Shown piece by piece: positions 1-7,909 of a stretch of DNA of 46,411 nt. Under the pieces are notes generated by a model, which did not search any database, had not been told where the DNA came from, and saw nothing but the letters and a program-made list of their open reading frames with translations. A program made the translations under genes and the position numbers. The DNA lies in contig NZ_JAOPXP010000136.1 in assembly GCF_025965085.1 (NCBI RefSeq), positions 1 to 46,411 of the forward strand, in the 5' to 3' direction. Source of the DNA: Marmoricola sp. (lineage in GTDB: Bacteria > Actinomycetota > Actinomycetes > Propionibacteriales > Nocardioidaceae). Numbering within the stretch: the stretch's first letter is position 1; every line of letters starts with the position of its first letter.

Positions 1-126
1 CACGAGCGGCTCTACCGCGAGTGGCCCCGGCTGGCCCAGCAGTACCGTGACTCCCTGGGAGAGATCACCTCTCCCGCCCGTTGGGAGAAGACGTTCTCCG
101 CCTCCGAGGAGATGCAGACGAAGTGA
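1..126 (+). CDS. C-terminal fragment of an upstream gene, probably cell-wall polymer biosynthesis
   Basis: The first 41 codons of the window form an open frame ending in TGA at 124-126; the start lies outside. The visible tail includes LYREWPRLAQQYRDSLGEIT followed by a WEKTF stretch, an amphipathic C-terminal helix of the kind seen at the ends of glycosyltransferases and CDP-glycerol glycerophosphotransferases, but this is too short to identify. Its stop overlaps the GTG start of the ABC permease by four bases (GTGA), so it is translationally coupled to the exporter. This makes a role in building the exported polymer likely. No domain can be assigned. Confidence 0.6.
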   Translation, partial: HERLYREWPRLAQQYRDSLGEITSPARWEKTFSASEEMQTK

Positions 127-1136
127 AAGCAGCCGACAAGCGCGAGTCCCAGCTCGTCGAGGCCGATCGCCGGCCGAACGCCGCCAAGCGCGCGCGCCGG
201 CTGCTGGCCAACAACGCCGACGCGATGCCGGTCGTCGAGGCCGCCGGCCCGACGCAGGCACGCGAGGTGCAGGCCGAGCTGGTCGACCCCTCGCCCCGGG
301 GCGGTCTGCTGGAGGTCTTCCAGCAGCGCTACGTCCTGAAGCTGATCGTCTCCCGCCAGCTCGCCCAGATGTACGCCGCCTCGCTCCTGGGCCTGGCCTG
401 GTCCTACGTGCAGCCGGCGATGCGCTTCGGCGTCTACTACGTGGTGATGGGGTTCATCCTCAACCTCCACGAGGGTGTCCCGTTCTTTGCGATCCATCTG
501 TTCACCGGGATCGTGGTCGTGCACTACTTCGGCGAGACCTGGAACGGCGGCACCAGATCGATCTGGGGCAACAAGGCACTGGTGCAGAAGATGCGCATGC
601 CCCGGGAGATCTTCCCGGTGGCCTCGATGCTCGTGGCGGCCTACCACACGCTGCCGCAGATCCTCGTGCTCACGCTCTTCTGCGTCCTGGCGGGGTGGCA
701 CCTGACCTGGGGGGCGGTGGCGGCCGGGTTGCTGGGCATGCTGATCCTGGTCACGTTCGCGCTCGCCCTGGCGCTGTTCTTCTCGGCGCTCAACGTGTTC
801 TTCCGCGACTTCCAGAACATCGTCCAGACGATCATGCAGTTCATGCACTTCCTGGTGCCGATGATGTACCCGTTCTCCCGGGTGTGGTCCCAGCACGAGG
901 CGCACCCGATCCTCTACAACCTCTACATGGCCAACCCCGTCGCCCAGTCGGTGATCCTGCTGCAGCGGTTCTTCTGGCGCCCGATCATCGACGACCCCTC
1001 CACGCTCCGGGGTCGGCAGTTCCCGCCCGACATGTGGGAGCGCGGCCTGATCACCCTGGTCGTCTGCCTCGTCCTGCTGTACCTCGCGCAGAGGTTCTTC
1101 TCGCGCGTCGAAGGAAAGTTCCCGGAGCGCCTCTGA
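123..1136 (+). CDS. ABC transporter permease, TagG/Wzm type (teichoic acid or polysaccharide export)
   Basis: A 337-residue integral membrane protein of the ABC-2 exporter family. The start is taken as GTG 123 because it overlaps the previous stop (GTGA); an ATG at 81 would run deep into that gene. The first ~65 residues are a charged, probably cytoplasmic extension, which makes it longer than the usual 260-300 residues. Then come about six hydrophobic segments, including VYYVVMGFIL, FTGIVVVHYF, LVLTLFCVLAGW, LILVTFALALALFF, FLVPMMYPF and LITLVVCLVLLYLA. The FFRDFQNIVQ stretch before the fifth segment is typical of TagG/Wzm proteins. It is followed with a one-base overlap (TGATG) by the matching ATPase. 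The exported polymer cannot be read from sequence. Confidence 0.9.
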   Translation: MKAADKRESQLVEADRRPNAAKRARRLLANNADAMPVVEAAGPTQAREVQAELVDPSPRGGLLEVFQQRYVLKLIVSRQLAQMYAASLLGLAWSYVQPAMRFGVYYVVMGFILNLHEGVPFFAIHLFTGIVVVHYFGETWNGGTRSIWGNKALVQKMRMPREIFPVASMLVAAYHTLPQILVLTLFCVLAGWHLTWGAVAAGLLGMLILVTFALALALFFSALNVFFRDFQNIVQTIMQFMHFLVPMMYPFSRVWSQHEAHPILYNLYMANPVAQSVILLQRFFWRPIIDDPSTLRGRQFPPDMWERGLITLVVCLVLLYLAQRFFSRVEGKFPERL

Positions 1137-1927
1137 TGTCGGTTTCCATCCTGGTCGAGAACGTCACCAAAGAGTTCACGATGCAGTACCACCGCACCCT
1201 CAAGCAGATGGCGGTGGCGTCAGTGAAACGGCTGCCCCTCCAGGAGCAGTTCCTGGCCGTCAACGGCGTGTCCTTCACCGTGGAGCAGGGAGAGTCCGTG
1301 GGCCTCATGGGCCTCAACGGGTCGGGCAAGAGCACGCTGCTCAAGCTCATCAACGGCGTGATGAAGCCCGACAAGGGCAGCATCCTCACGCGTGGCCGCA
1401 TCGCCGGCCTGATCGCCACCGGCGCCGGTTTCCACCCGCAGCTGACCGGCCGGGAGAACCTCTACCTCAACGCCGCGATCATGGGCATGAGCGAGGCCGA
1501 GACCAAGCGCAAGTTCGACGCCATCGTCGACTTCGCCGACATCGGCAAGTTCATGGACACCCCGGTCTCCCACTACTCATCGGGCATGTACGCCCGACTG
1601 GGGTTCTCGATCGCCATCCACGTCGACGCCGACATCTTCTTGGCCGACGAGGTCCTGGCCGTGGGGGACCGGCCCTTCAAGAAGAAGTGCATGGCCAAGA
1701 TGCAGGAGATCCGACAACAGGGCACCACGATCTTCTACGTCAGCCACGCGGCAGCCTCCGTGCGGGCCATGTGCGACCGGGTGCTCGTGCTGGAGTCGGG
1801 TCACCTGAACTACGACTCGAAGATCGTCGAGGGCGGAAGCGTCGAAGGTGGCATCCACTACCTCGAGTACGACGACGCGGACGACGAAGAGGTCACCAGC
1901 GACGAGGAGCTCGGCGCGGACATCTGA
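1136..1927 (+). CDS. ABC transporter ATP-binding protein, TagH/Wzt type
   Basis: A 263-residue nucleotide-binding subunit that should power the permease encoded just upstream. Visible motifs are Walker A GLNGSGKST (residues 59-67, K65), the signature SSGM (148-151) with following YARLGFSIAIH, Walker B DIFLADE (166-172, E172 catalytic) and the switch His in YVSHAA. The MGLNGSGKSTLLK context, the TGRENLYLNA stretch and ADEVLAVGD are characteristic of the teichoic-acid and O-antigen exporter subfamily. The C-terminus is short and acidic (EYDDADDEEVTSDEELG) and lacks the carbohydrate-binding domain of Wzt proteins that recognise capped chains, which fits a TagH-like or cap-independent exporter. 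ATG 1136 overlaps the permease stop. Confidence 0.93.
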   Translation: MSVSILVENVTKEFTMQYHRTLKQMAVASVKRLPLQEQFLAVNGVSFTVEQGESVGLMGLNGSGKSTLLKLINGVMKPDKGSILTRGRIAGLIATGAGFHPQLTGRENLYLNAAIMGMSEAETKRKFDAIVDFADIGKFMDTPVSHYSSGMYARLGFSIAIHVDADIFLADEVLAVGDRPFKKKCMAKMQEIRQQGTTIFYVSHAAASVRAMCDRVLVLESGHLNYDSKIVEGGSVEGGIHYLEYDDADDEEVTSDEELGADI

Positions 1928-1977
1928 CGTCCCCACAGAGAAGTCAAATCGCAGACAACACCATTGTCGTCCCGAAG

Positions 1978-2018
1978 AAATACAGCGTTGTAATTCATTA
2001 AATACAGCTTTGTAATTC
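1978..2018. promoter_or_regulatory. Tandem operator-like boxes (TACA-N4-TGTA, two copies)
   Basis: Two 19-nt copies differing at one base lie at 1978-1996 and 2000-2018, 22 bp apart (about two helical turns). Each holds a TACA-N4-TGTA inverted repeat (spacer GCGT or GCTT) followed by ATTC. They sit in the AT-rich 176-bp gap upstream of the secreted amidase gene. A dimeric regulator binding both copies is the simplest reading; the regulator is unknown. Confidence 0.6.
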
Positions 2019-2050
2019 GGGCAATTTGCTTTTCAAACACCTGTAACGGG

Positions 2051-2088
2051 TGTGAACCTTGGTACTCGTGTGACTCCTTCCCTTCACA
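2051..2088. promoter_or_regulatory. TGTGA half-site cluster upstream of the amidase gene
   Basis: TGTGA occurs at 2051-2055 and 2069-2073 (direct repeats 18 bp apart), and its inverse TCACA at 2084-2088. The last two form an inverted repeat with a 10-nt spacer. The cluster ends just before the GGAG ribosome-binding site. It could be a transcription factor site or a leader hairpin; I cannot tell which. Confidence 0.35.
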
Positions 2089-2103
2089 CATGGAGTGCCT
2101 TCT

Positions 2104-5100
2104 ATGCGATTCAGTCGTGCCCGCTACGTCACGTTGTGCCAGCAATCCCTGGTCACGGCTGCCGTTCTTGCCGTCGGAGTGTCCGCCGCCGGCGTCAAGA
2201 CCCTCGACATCGTCCCGCAGCCCGGCCCGATCGCCGGGGCCCAGGAAGTGGCACCCGGAGGGCTGGCCCGCGAGGCATTGGCCGACCACGGCGTCACCCG
2301 TCCAACGAGCCTTCCGGGGAAGGCTCGGGTCGACGTCGCCCCGGTGACGCCCACGGTGCGCGAGGTCAAGGTGACCGGTATCTCCGCGAGGGCCCAGCAG
2401 GAGGCCCTTCCGGAGGCCCAGCAGAAGACCGGACGGCAGATGGCCCCCGGGGCGAGCACCCGGAAGGTGGCTCCCGACCCGAACCGGCGCCAGGAGCCCA
2501 CCTCACCGCAGACGCCGACCCACAAGACGACGCCCACCACCAAGCGCCTGGTGGCACTGTCCGACCCACAGCCGGTGACGGGCTACGCCACGGTCGGGGT
2601 CACCTGGAAGCAGGGGGTCCGCTACACCGACAACCTCGGCATCGAGGTTCGCACGAAGAAGGGCCGCACCTGGTCTGCGTGGACGGTGCTGGGCCACGAC
2701 GAGGAGGACGGACCCGACAGCGGGTCCTCGGAGCTGGACGGCGCGAGGTCGCGCCCCGGCACCGACGCGCTCGTCATCGGCGACGTCGACCAGGTGCAGA
2801 TGCGTGCCGAGACCTCCGACGGGACCACCCCGCCGGACCTCGAGCTCGCCGTCATCGACCCGGGGGTCGGGAAGCTGACCACCGAGGCCCCCGCGATCGA
2901 CACCTCGAAGCTGCCGGGGCCGCAGGCGAGCGCAGCGACGTCCTCGAGCGACGCCGCCGGCCAGCCGCAGGCAGCAGCCGACTCCGGGGCCCAGGACACC
3001 GCGGCCCTCAGTGCGATGAAGGTCGCGCCCAAGCCCTACATCTACTCCCGTGCCCAGTGGGGTGCGAACGAGAAGATGCGTGACCAGTCCCAGCCCAGCA
3101 TGGGCACGGTGAAGGCCGGCTTCATCCACCACACGGTGAACGCCAACGACTACACCTCCGAGCAGGTGCCGGCGCTGCTCCGCGGCATCTACGCCTACCA
3201 CACGCAGTCACGGGGCTGGCGAGACATCGGCTACAACTTCCTCGTCGACCGGTTCGGCCGCATCTGGGAAGGCCGCTACGGCGGTGTGGGCAACCCGGTC
3301 GTCGGTGCCCACACCCTCGGCTACAACGAGGTGTCCTTCGCGATGTCGGCGATCGGAAACTTCGACATCGCCGCGCCGCCGCAGGCCGTGTCCGATGCCT
3401 ACGCCCGCCTGTTCGCCTGGAAGCTGTCGCTGTACAACATCAAGGCCAACGCGACGAGGATCTTCGTCAAGGACCGGTACATGCAGGCGATCAACGGCCA
3501 CCGGGACGTCGGGCAGACCGCGTGTCCGGGGCGCTACCTCTACGCCAAGATCCCTGCCATCCGGGTGGCCGCGCAGCGCATCCAGGACGCGGCACAGTCG
3601 GGAACGGCGCCCACGACCCCGCCACCGGCTACTCCACCCCCGGCTCCCGCGCCGGCTCCGGCCCCGAACCCCGACGTGTTCACCTCGCCGACCCAGACCC
3701 CGCGACCGGCCACGACCCAGCCCTCGGGCCTGCGCTTCCCGCGCTCACTGAACCTCGCGGGTGACGCCGCCCCCGAGCTGGTGCTCAAGTCGAGCACCGG
3801 TGCCGTGCAGGTGTTCCCCACCGGGGGGCAGACGGGCTTCCTGCCGGCGGTCAGCACGCCAGGTGCGTGGTCGGGCCTCGACCAGGTCGTGGCCGTCGGT
3901 GACCTCAACGGCGACGGCAAGGGTGACGTTCTCGGACGCACGCGCTCGGACAGGCTGGCCCGGGTCTATTTCGGCGACGGCGCGGGCCATGTCTCCACCG
4001 CGGGGGTGAACGCCACGCCCACCTTCCGCTACGCCAACATGATCATCGGTGCAGGAGACTGGAACCGCGACGGTCGCAACGACGCGTTCATGCGGGACAC
4101 CAAGACCGGCTGGCTGATGCTGGTCCCCGGGCTCGGGAACGGCCGGTTCGGTCGGCCGGTGCTGGTCAGCAAGTCGTGGAAGAACTTCACCGCCACCGGT
4201 GTGGCCGGTGACCTGACCGGCGACGGTCGCGCGGACCTCGTGGCCATCAGCCGTGACGGGTTCGTGTACGCCGCCGCTGCCACCACCACCGGTGGGCTGT
4301 CGAGGTTCTCCAAGCGCCAGTGGGTCGGAACCCGGTTCAACGCGCTCGTGGGCGGGGCGCGCGACATGAACGGCGACGGCTTCGGCGACGTGGTCGTGCG
4401 GTCCGCCAGCACCGGGGAGGCGTTGATCCTGCCCGGGGCGCGCGGCACCTTCGCCAAGGCGCTCGGCCCGTTCGACGCGGCCAGGGGGCTGGGCCACCTG
4501 AGCGCCGGTCAGATGACGGGCGGCTCGCAGCCCGACCTGGTCGGCACCAACAGTGCCGGCACCGCGCTCCTCGTGGTGGCCAACAACGGCCTGGTGAACC
4601 TCAAGGCGCCGCTGCCGTCGACTCTCGCGCGTGCGGACATCACCCAGCTGCTCACCGTGGGTGACTGGAACCGGGACGGTCGCGGCGACGTCATCACCCG
4701 CCAGACGGGCGGCGACTCGCTGGTGCTGCAACCGGGGCTGGGCAACGGAGGGTTCGGCACGCCGACCGTGATGAGCCGTGGCTGGAAGGGCTTCACCAAC
4801 CTCGCGGCCGTCGGCGACGTCACCGGCGACTCGCTGCCCGACCTCGCCGGGAGGACCGCGACCGGGAAGACGCTCATCTTCCCGGGCAACGGCGTGCGCG
4901 GGTTCAAGGCTCCGCTCGTGGCGCCCAACTTCCTGAAGTCCTACAACCAGATCGGTCTCGGGTTCTGGAAGCCGCAACGGCTGCCAGGGTCGGCGTACAT
5001 CAGCTCCGACGGCTCGTTCGTGCCGTTCAAGGGGACCGGGGTCGGTGACCTCGCCGATTACGACTGGGTCATCGGTCCGGGCGACGTTGACGGCGACGGA

Positions 5101-5223
5101 CGCAGCGATCTCGTCGTCAGGGACGCCGCCGGCACGTTGTGGCTGCTGCCCGGCACCGACATCGGCTACGGCACCCGGCGCGTCATCGCCACCGGGTTCA
5201 GCGGATACTCGCTCGGCGGCTGA
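2104..5223 (+). CDS. Secreted N-acetylmuramoyl-L-alanine amidase (PGRP/Amidase_2) with FG-GAP/VCBS repeats
   Basis: A 1039-residue exported protein that should cleave the amide bond between MurNAc and the stem peptide. ATG 2104 is preceded by GGAG at 2092-2095. An N-terminal signal peptide is visible (Arg-rich start, then SLVTAAVLAVGVSAAG). Residues ~30-310 are low-complexity, followed by a PGRP-like amidase domain (~310-490) with Zn ligands in HHTVN (H342/H343), GHRD (H466) and TACPG (C474), and the typical WRDIGYNFLVDRFGRIWEGR. A Pro/Ala linker (~500-545) leads to a C-terminal half with at least seven FG-GAP/VCBS units of the DxNxDGxxD kind (GDLNGDGKGD, GDWNRDGRND, GDVDGDGRSD), expected to form a calcium-binding beta-propeller. 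It stands alone, with its own promoter region. Confidence 0.93.
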   Translation: MRFSRARYVTLCQQSLVTAAVLAVGVSAAGVKTLDIVPQPGPIAGAQEVAPGGLAREALADHGVTRPTSLPGKARVDVAPVTPTVREVKVTGISARAQQEALPEAQQKTGRQMAPGASTRKVAPDPNRRQEPTSPQTPTHKTTPTTKRLVALSDPQPVTGYATVGVTWKQGVRYTDNLGIEVRTKKGRTWSAWTVLGHDEEDGPDSGSSELDGARSRPGTDALVIGDVDQVQMRAETSDGTTPPDLELAVIDPGVGKLTTEAPAIDTSKLPGPQASAATSSSDAAGQPQAAADSGAQDTAALSAMKVAPKPYIYSRAQWGANEKMRDQSQPSMGTVKAGFIHHTVNANDYTSEQVPALLRGIYAYHTQSRGWRDIGYNFLVDRFGRIWEGRYGGVGNPVVGAHTLGYNEVSFAMSAIGNFDIAAPPQAVSDAYARLFAWKLSLYNIKANATRIFVKDRYMQAINGHRDVGQTACPGRYLYAKIPAIRVAAQRIQDAAQSGTAPTTPPPATPPPAPAPAPAPNPDVFTSPTQTPRPATTQPSGLRFPRSLNLAGDAAPELVLKSSTGAVQVFPTGGQTGFLPAVSTPGAWSGLDQVVAVGDLNGDGKGDVLGRTRSDRLARVYFGDGAGHVSTAGVNATPTFRYANMIIGAGDWNRDGRNDAFMRDTKTGWLMLVPGLGNGRFGRPVLVSKSWKNFTATGVAGDLTGDGRADLVAISRDGFVYAAAATTTGGLSRFSKRQWVGTRFNALVGGARDMNGDGFGDVVVRSASTGEALILPGARGTFAKALGPFDAARGLGHLSAGQMTGGSQPDLVGTNSAGTALLVVANNGLVNLKAPLPSTLARADITQLLTVGDWNRDGRGDVITRQTGGDSLVLQPGLGNGGFGTPTVMSRGWKGFTNLAAVGDVTGDSLPDLAGRTATGKTLIFPGNGVRGFKAPLVAPNFLKSYNQIGLGFWKPQRLPGSAYISSDGSFVPFKGTGVGDLADYDWVIGPGDVDGDGRSDLVVRDAAGTLWLLPGTDIGYGTRRVIATGFSGYSLGG

Positions 5224-5229
5224 GGCCGA

Positions 5230-5955
5230 CTACGCACGCAGCACGGCAGTGGCCCGTTCGTCGTCCTGACGAGCGGGCCAGCTGCCGTCCGTGGCGTTGC
5301 GCAGCAGCACCAGCGAGCCACCGCGCAGCAGAGGGCCGAGGAACGCGGGGACGCCATCGTCCTGGGCGGGGTGGACGTCGGTGAGCAGCCGTACGCCGGG
5401 CTCGTAGCCCCGGGAGGTGGCATCCTCGAGCAGGTCCGCCTGCGTCCGGGCGGTCCCGTCCGCGAGCCAGGCCACCGTGTCGGGGCTCGGGGGAGTGAGC
5501 CCCATGAAGACGTCGCTCTGTCCCGGCCACAGCAGGCCGTAGTCGAGGACGCCGCTGGGCAGCGTGTCGGCGAACCGCACCGCGAAGGGCAGCAGGGAGC
5601 AGGCGACGACCTGGGGGGCATCGCGATGCCGGTGGACGGTGTCGGGGCCGCACACGACCAGGGCATGGTCCCTGCCCTCCGTCCGGGTCACCGACAACCC
5701 GGCGCTCCAGGCGGCGCCGAGGAACACGGGCACCAGCCAGTGCGAGGGGAGGTCGAGCAGCACGGTGTCACCTGCCTCGAGACCGAGCTCGTCGGTCAGC
5801 AGGTTGGCGGTCTTGCTCACCCAGTTGGCGTAGGTGGTGACCGAGAGCTCGGTGCGCTCACCCGTCGCGTCGTCGTAGGCAGTGACGAGGGGTTGGCCGG
5901 GGTCGGTCCGCAGGCGGTCGACGAGCAGGTGCGGGAAGGTGCGTGGAGTGCTCAC
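5230..5955 (-). CDS. TIGR03089-type protein (truncated adenylate-forming enzyme-like)
   Basis: A 241-residue protein beginning STPRTFPHLLVDRLRTDPG after the initiator. It resembles the N-terminal part of AMP-binding acyl-CoA synthetases (YANWVSKTANLLTDELGL, GDTVLLDLPSHWLVPVFLGA) but is far too short for a complete enzyme, and I see no phosphate-binding SGTTGxPK loop. This matches the uncharacterised actinobacterial family TIGR03089, which in mycobacteria (Rv3268, from memory) lies near the mannose-1-phosphate guanylyltransferase gene, as it does here. GTG 5955 is preferred over GTG 5964 because TACCGT lies 7 nt upstream, suggesting a leaderless start. Transcribed divergently from manC across 53 bp. 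Function unknown. Confidence 0.82.
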   Translation of the reverse strand: MSTPRTFPHLLVDRLRTDPGQPLVTAYDDATGERTELSVTTYANWVSKTANLLTDELGLEAGDTVLLDLPSHWLVPVFLGAAWSAGLSVTRTEGRDHALVVCGPDTVHRHRDAPQVVACSLLPFAVRFADTLPSGVLDYGLLWPGQSDVFMGLTPPSPDTVAWLADGTARTQADLLEDATSRGYEPGVRLLTDVHPAQDDGVPAFLGPLLRGGSLVLLRNATDGSWPARQDDERATAVLRA

Positions 5956-5962
5956 GTGCGTC

Positions 5963-5968
5963 ACGGTA
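5963..5968 (-). promoter_or_regulatory. -10 hexamer TACCGT, leaderless promoter of the TIGR03089 gene
   Basis: On the minus strand TACCGT ends 7 nt before GTG 5955, placing the transcription start at or next to the start codon. No ribosome-binding site is visible, consistent with leaderless translation. No clear -35 element. Confidence 0.5.
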
Positions 5969-6008
5969 GCCGGGCGGTCCGGATCCGCCGGATGGCAGGA
6001 TGCGCGGC

Positions 6009-7127
6009 ATGACTTCCCCCGCCAGCGAGGACAGGCACCACGACGCCCGCCAGCACGGGCCCCTGGACAGGCTGTGGGCCGTCGTGCCCGCCGGAGGAGC
6101 GGGAACCCGGCTGTGGCCGCTCTCGCGGGCCGGCGCACCCAAGTTCCTGCTCGATCTGACCGGCAGCGGCCGCACGCTGATCCAAGCCACCGCCGACCGG
6201 CTGGCACCGCTGGTGGGGGAGCGGGTCGTGGTCGTGACCGGCGCCGCCCACGAGGCGGCCGTGCGCCGTCAGCTTCCCCACGTCGCGCAGGTGATCGCCG
6301 AGCCCTCGCCCCGGGACTCGATGGCCGCGATCGGGCTCGCGGCGGCCCGCCTCGAGCTCGAGGACCCCGAGGCGCTGATCGGCTCGTTCGCGGCCGACCA
6401 CGTCATCACCGACGAGGAGGCCTTCGCGGCGTGCGTCGCCGAGGCTGCCGAGGTGGCCGCCCGCGGGCTGCTGGTCACCATCGGCATCGAGCCGACCCAC
6501 GCGGCCACCGGTTTCGGCTATGTCCGCGGAGGCGAGCCGCTCCCCGGTTTCGCCACGGCGCGCGTGGTCACCGAGTTCGTCGAGAAGCCCGACGCACAGC
6601 GGGCCGAGGCCTACGTGCTCAGCGGCGAGTACCGCTGGAACGCGGGCATGTTCCTCGTGCGTGCCGCCACGCTGCTCGACCTCCTCGCCGAGAACCACCC
6701 CGACCTCGCGGCAGGGCTGCGGGCGATCGCGGCCGACCCGTCGACCCTCGAGGAGCGCTGGCCCCGGCTGACGAAGATCGCCATCGACCACGCCGTCGCC
6801 GAGCCCGCGGCAGCGGCGGGACGGGTGGCCATGGTCCCCGGCCCGTTCGGGTGGGAGGACCTCGGCGACTTCACCGCGCTCGCCGCCATGACACCTGCCG
6901 GCCCCGATGGCATGCGGGTCCTCGGTGACGACAGCCTCGTGCTGAGCCGCGACGCCCACGGGCTCGTCGTACCTGCCGCGGGCCGCACGGTGGCCGTGGT
7001 CGGCCTCGAGGACGTCGTGGTCGTCGACACCGGGGACGCGCTGCTGGTCACGACGTACGCCCACGCCCAGGACGTGAAGGCCATCGTGGACGACCTCAAG
7101 CGGAGCGGCCGTCCCCACCTGACCTGA
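6009..7127 (+). CDS. manC: Mannose-1-phosphate guanylyltransferase (GDP-mannose pyrophosphorylase)
   Basis: A 372-residue nucleotidyltransferase making GDP-mannose from mannose-1-phosphate and GTP for glycolipid, glycan and protein mannosylation. The start is ATG 6009, with AGGA at 5997-6000; an ATG at 6000 overlaps that site. The N-terminus carries the signature GGAGTRLWPLSRAGAPKFLL, with later SPRDSMAAIGLA, FAADHVI, EKPDAQRAEAYV and the YRWNAGMFL loop. The C-terminal cupin/isomerase domain of bifunctional ManC proteins is absent, so it is the monofunctional actinobacterial type. It pairs functionally with the phosphomannomutase at 11284. It converges on the DUF3105 gene with no intervening base. 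Confidence 0.94.
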   Translation: MTSPASEDRHHDARQHGPLDRLWAVVPAGGAGTRLWPLSRAGAPKFLLDLTGSGRTLIQATADRLAPLVGERVVVVTGAAHEAAVRRQLPHVAQVIAEPSPRDSMAAIGLAAARLELEDPEALIGSFAADHVITDEEAFAACVAEAAEVAARGLLVTIGIEPTHAATGFGYVRGGEPLPGFATARVVTEFVEKPDAQRAEAYVLSGEYRWNAGMFLVRAATLLDLLAENHPDLAAGLRAIAADPSTLEERWPRLTKIAIDHAVAEPAAAAGRVAMVPGPFGWEDLGDFTALAAMTPAGPDGMRVLGDDSLVLSRDAHGLVVPAAGRTVAVVGLEDVVVVDTGDALLVTTYAHAQDVKAIVDDLKRSGRPHLT

Positions 7128-7132
7128 TCAGG
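7123..7132. other. Palindrome containing two convergent stop codons
   Basis: CCTGATCAGG is a perfect 10-bp palindrome. It contains the TGA stop of manC (7125-7127) and, on the other strand, the TGA stop of the DUF3105 gene (7128-7130). The two genes abut tail to tail with zero bases between. I see no hairpin terminator between them. Confidence 0.8.
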
Positions 7133-7847
7133 CTGCGCCGGGCTCCGGTGCGTCGGTGGCGGGGTAGTCGGTGATGAACTTCTCGACCACGGCACCGCTG
7201 GGTGCTCCGCAGTACTGCGTCACGCCCTGCTGGTTCTGGGGGCCGGTCCAGTGCGTCAGGGCGATGTGCTTGCCCGAGGGGAACGGCTTTCCGTCGGCAG
7301 GCAGCCACGGGGCGGCCATGAAGTAGGAGTCCGTGCCGAGCTTCTCGCCCATCGCCTGGATGTCCTTGTAGGCCTTCGTGCCTGCCTTCACCGTGTCGTC
7401 GTACCAGAGGATGGTGTGGCCGTGCTCGAGGCTGTGCACCAGTCGCTCCAGCGGTGGGCGGTCCTGGGGAGTGTAGAAGGTGCGGATCTCCGAGCCCTGG
7501 AGGAAGTTGCCCCAGTGCGGACCGAAGGCGGGCGGTGCATCGGGGTAGGGGATCTTCGTGCCCGGGGCGATGTGGTCGTTGTTGCCGTTGGCCTTCTTCT
7601 TCTGCACCGGGTCACAAGCGGCCGCGGACGCGCTCACGCCCAGCTCGGAGATGGGCGTGGCTGCCGCCTGCTTCTTGTCGCGCTCGCTCTTCACGTAGGG
7701 GATGACGGCAGCGGCGAGGAGCCCGAGGACCACCAGGACGCAGGCGCCCAGGATGAGCATGCTCCGTTGGCGCTCCTTGCGGGCCTGTTCCCTGCGCAGC
7801 TGCTCCGCGATGGCCCGACGGTTGTCGCGCTCGTTCTTCTTGACCAC
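7128..7847 (-). CDS. DUF3105 family membrane-anchored protein
   Basis: A 239-residue protein starting at GTG 7847, with AAGGCGGA upstream. The N-terminus is highly charged (KKNERDNRRAIAEQLRREQA), then comes one membrane segment (SMLILGACVLVVLGLLAAAV), and the rest should lie outside the membrane. The extracytoplasmic part contains FGPHWGNFLQGSEIRTFYTP and HSLEHGHTILWYDD, hallmarks of DUF3105. The clustered His residues (HSLEHGH) could bind a metal, which is inference only. The family has no assigned function known to me. It lies 62 bp downstream of fbiB on the same strand, so it may be co-transcribed with F420 genes, and it abuts manC tail to tail. Confidence 0.88.
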   Translation of the reverse strand: MVKKNERDNRRAIAEQLRREQARKERQRSMLILGACVLVVLGLLAAAVIPYVKSERDKKQAAATPISELGVSASAAACDPVQKKKANGNNDHIAPGTKIPYPDAPPAFGPHWGNFLQGSEIRTFYTPQDRPPLERLVHSLEHGHTILWYDDTVKAGTKAYKDIQAMGEKLGTDSYFMAAPWLPADGKPFPSGKHIALTHWTGPQNQQGVTQYCGAPSGAVVEKFITDYPATDAPEPGAA

Positions 7848-7909
7848 TCGTCCGCCTTCGTGAATCGGGTTGCTGCGTCTGCCAGCGCCATGTCTGCGCG
7901 TGGGCGAGT

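Noticed and set aside
2069-2088. Crp/GlxR site TGTGA-N6-TCACA
   Set aside because: The spacer is 10 nt instead of 6, so standard Crp-family binding is unlikely.
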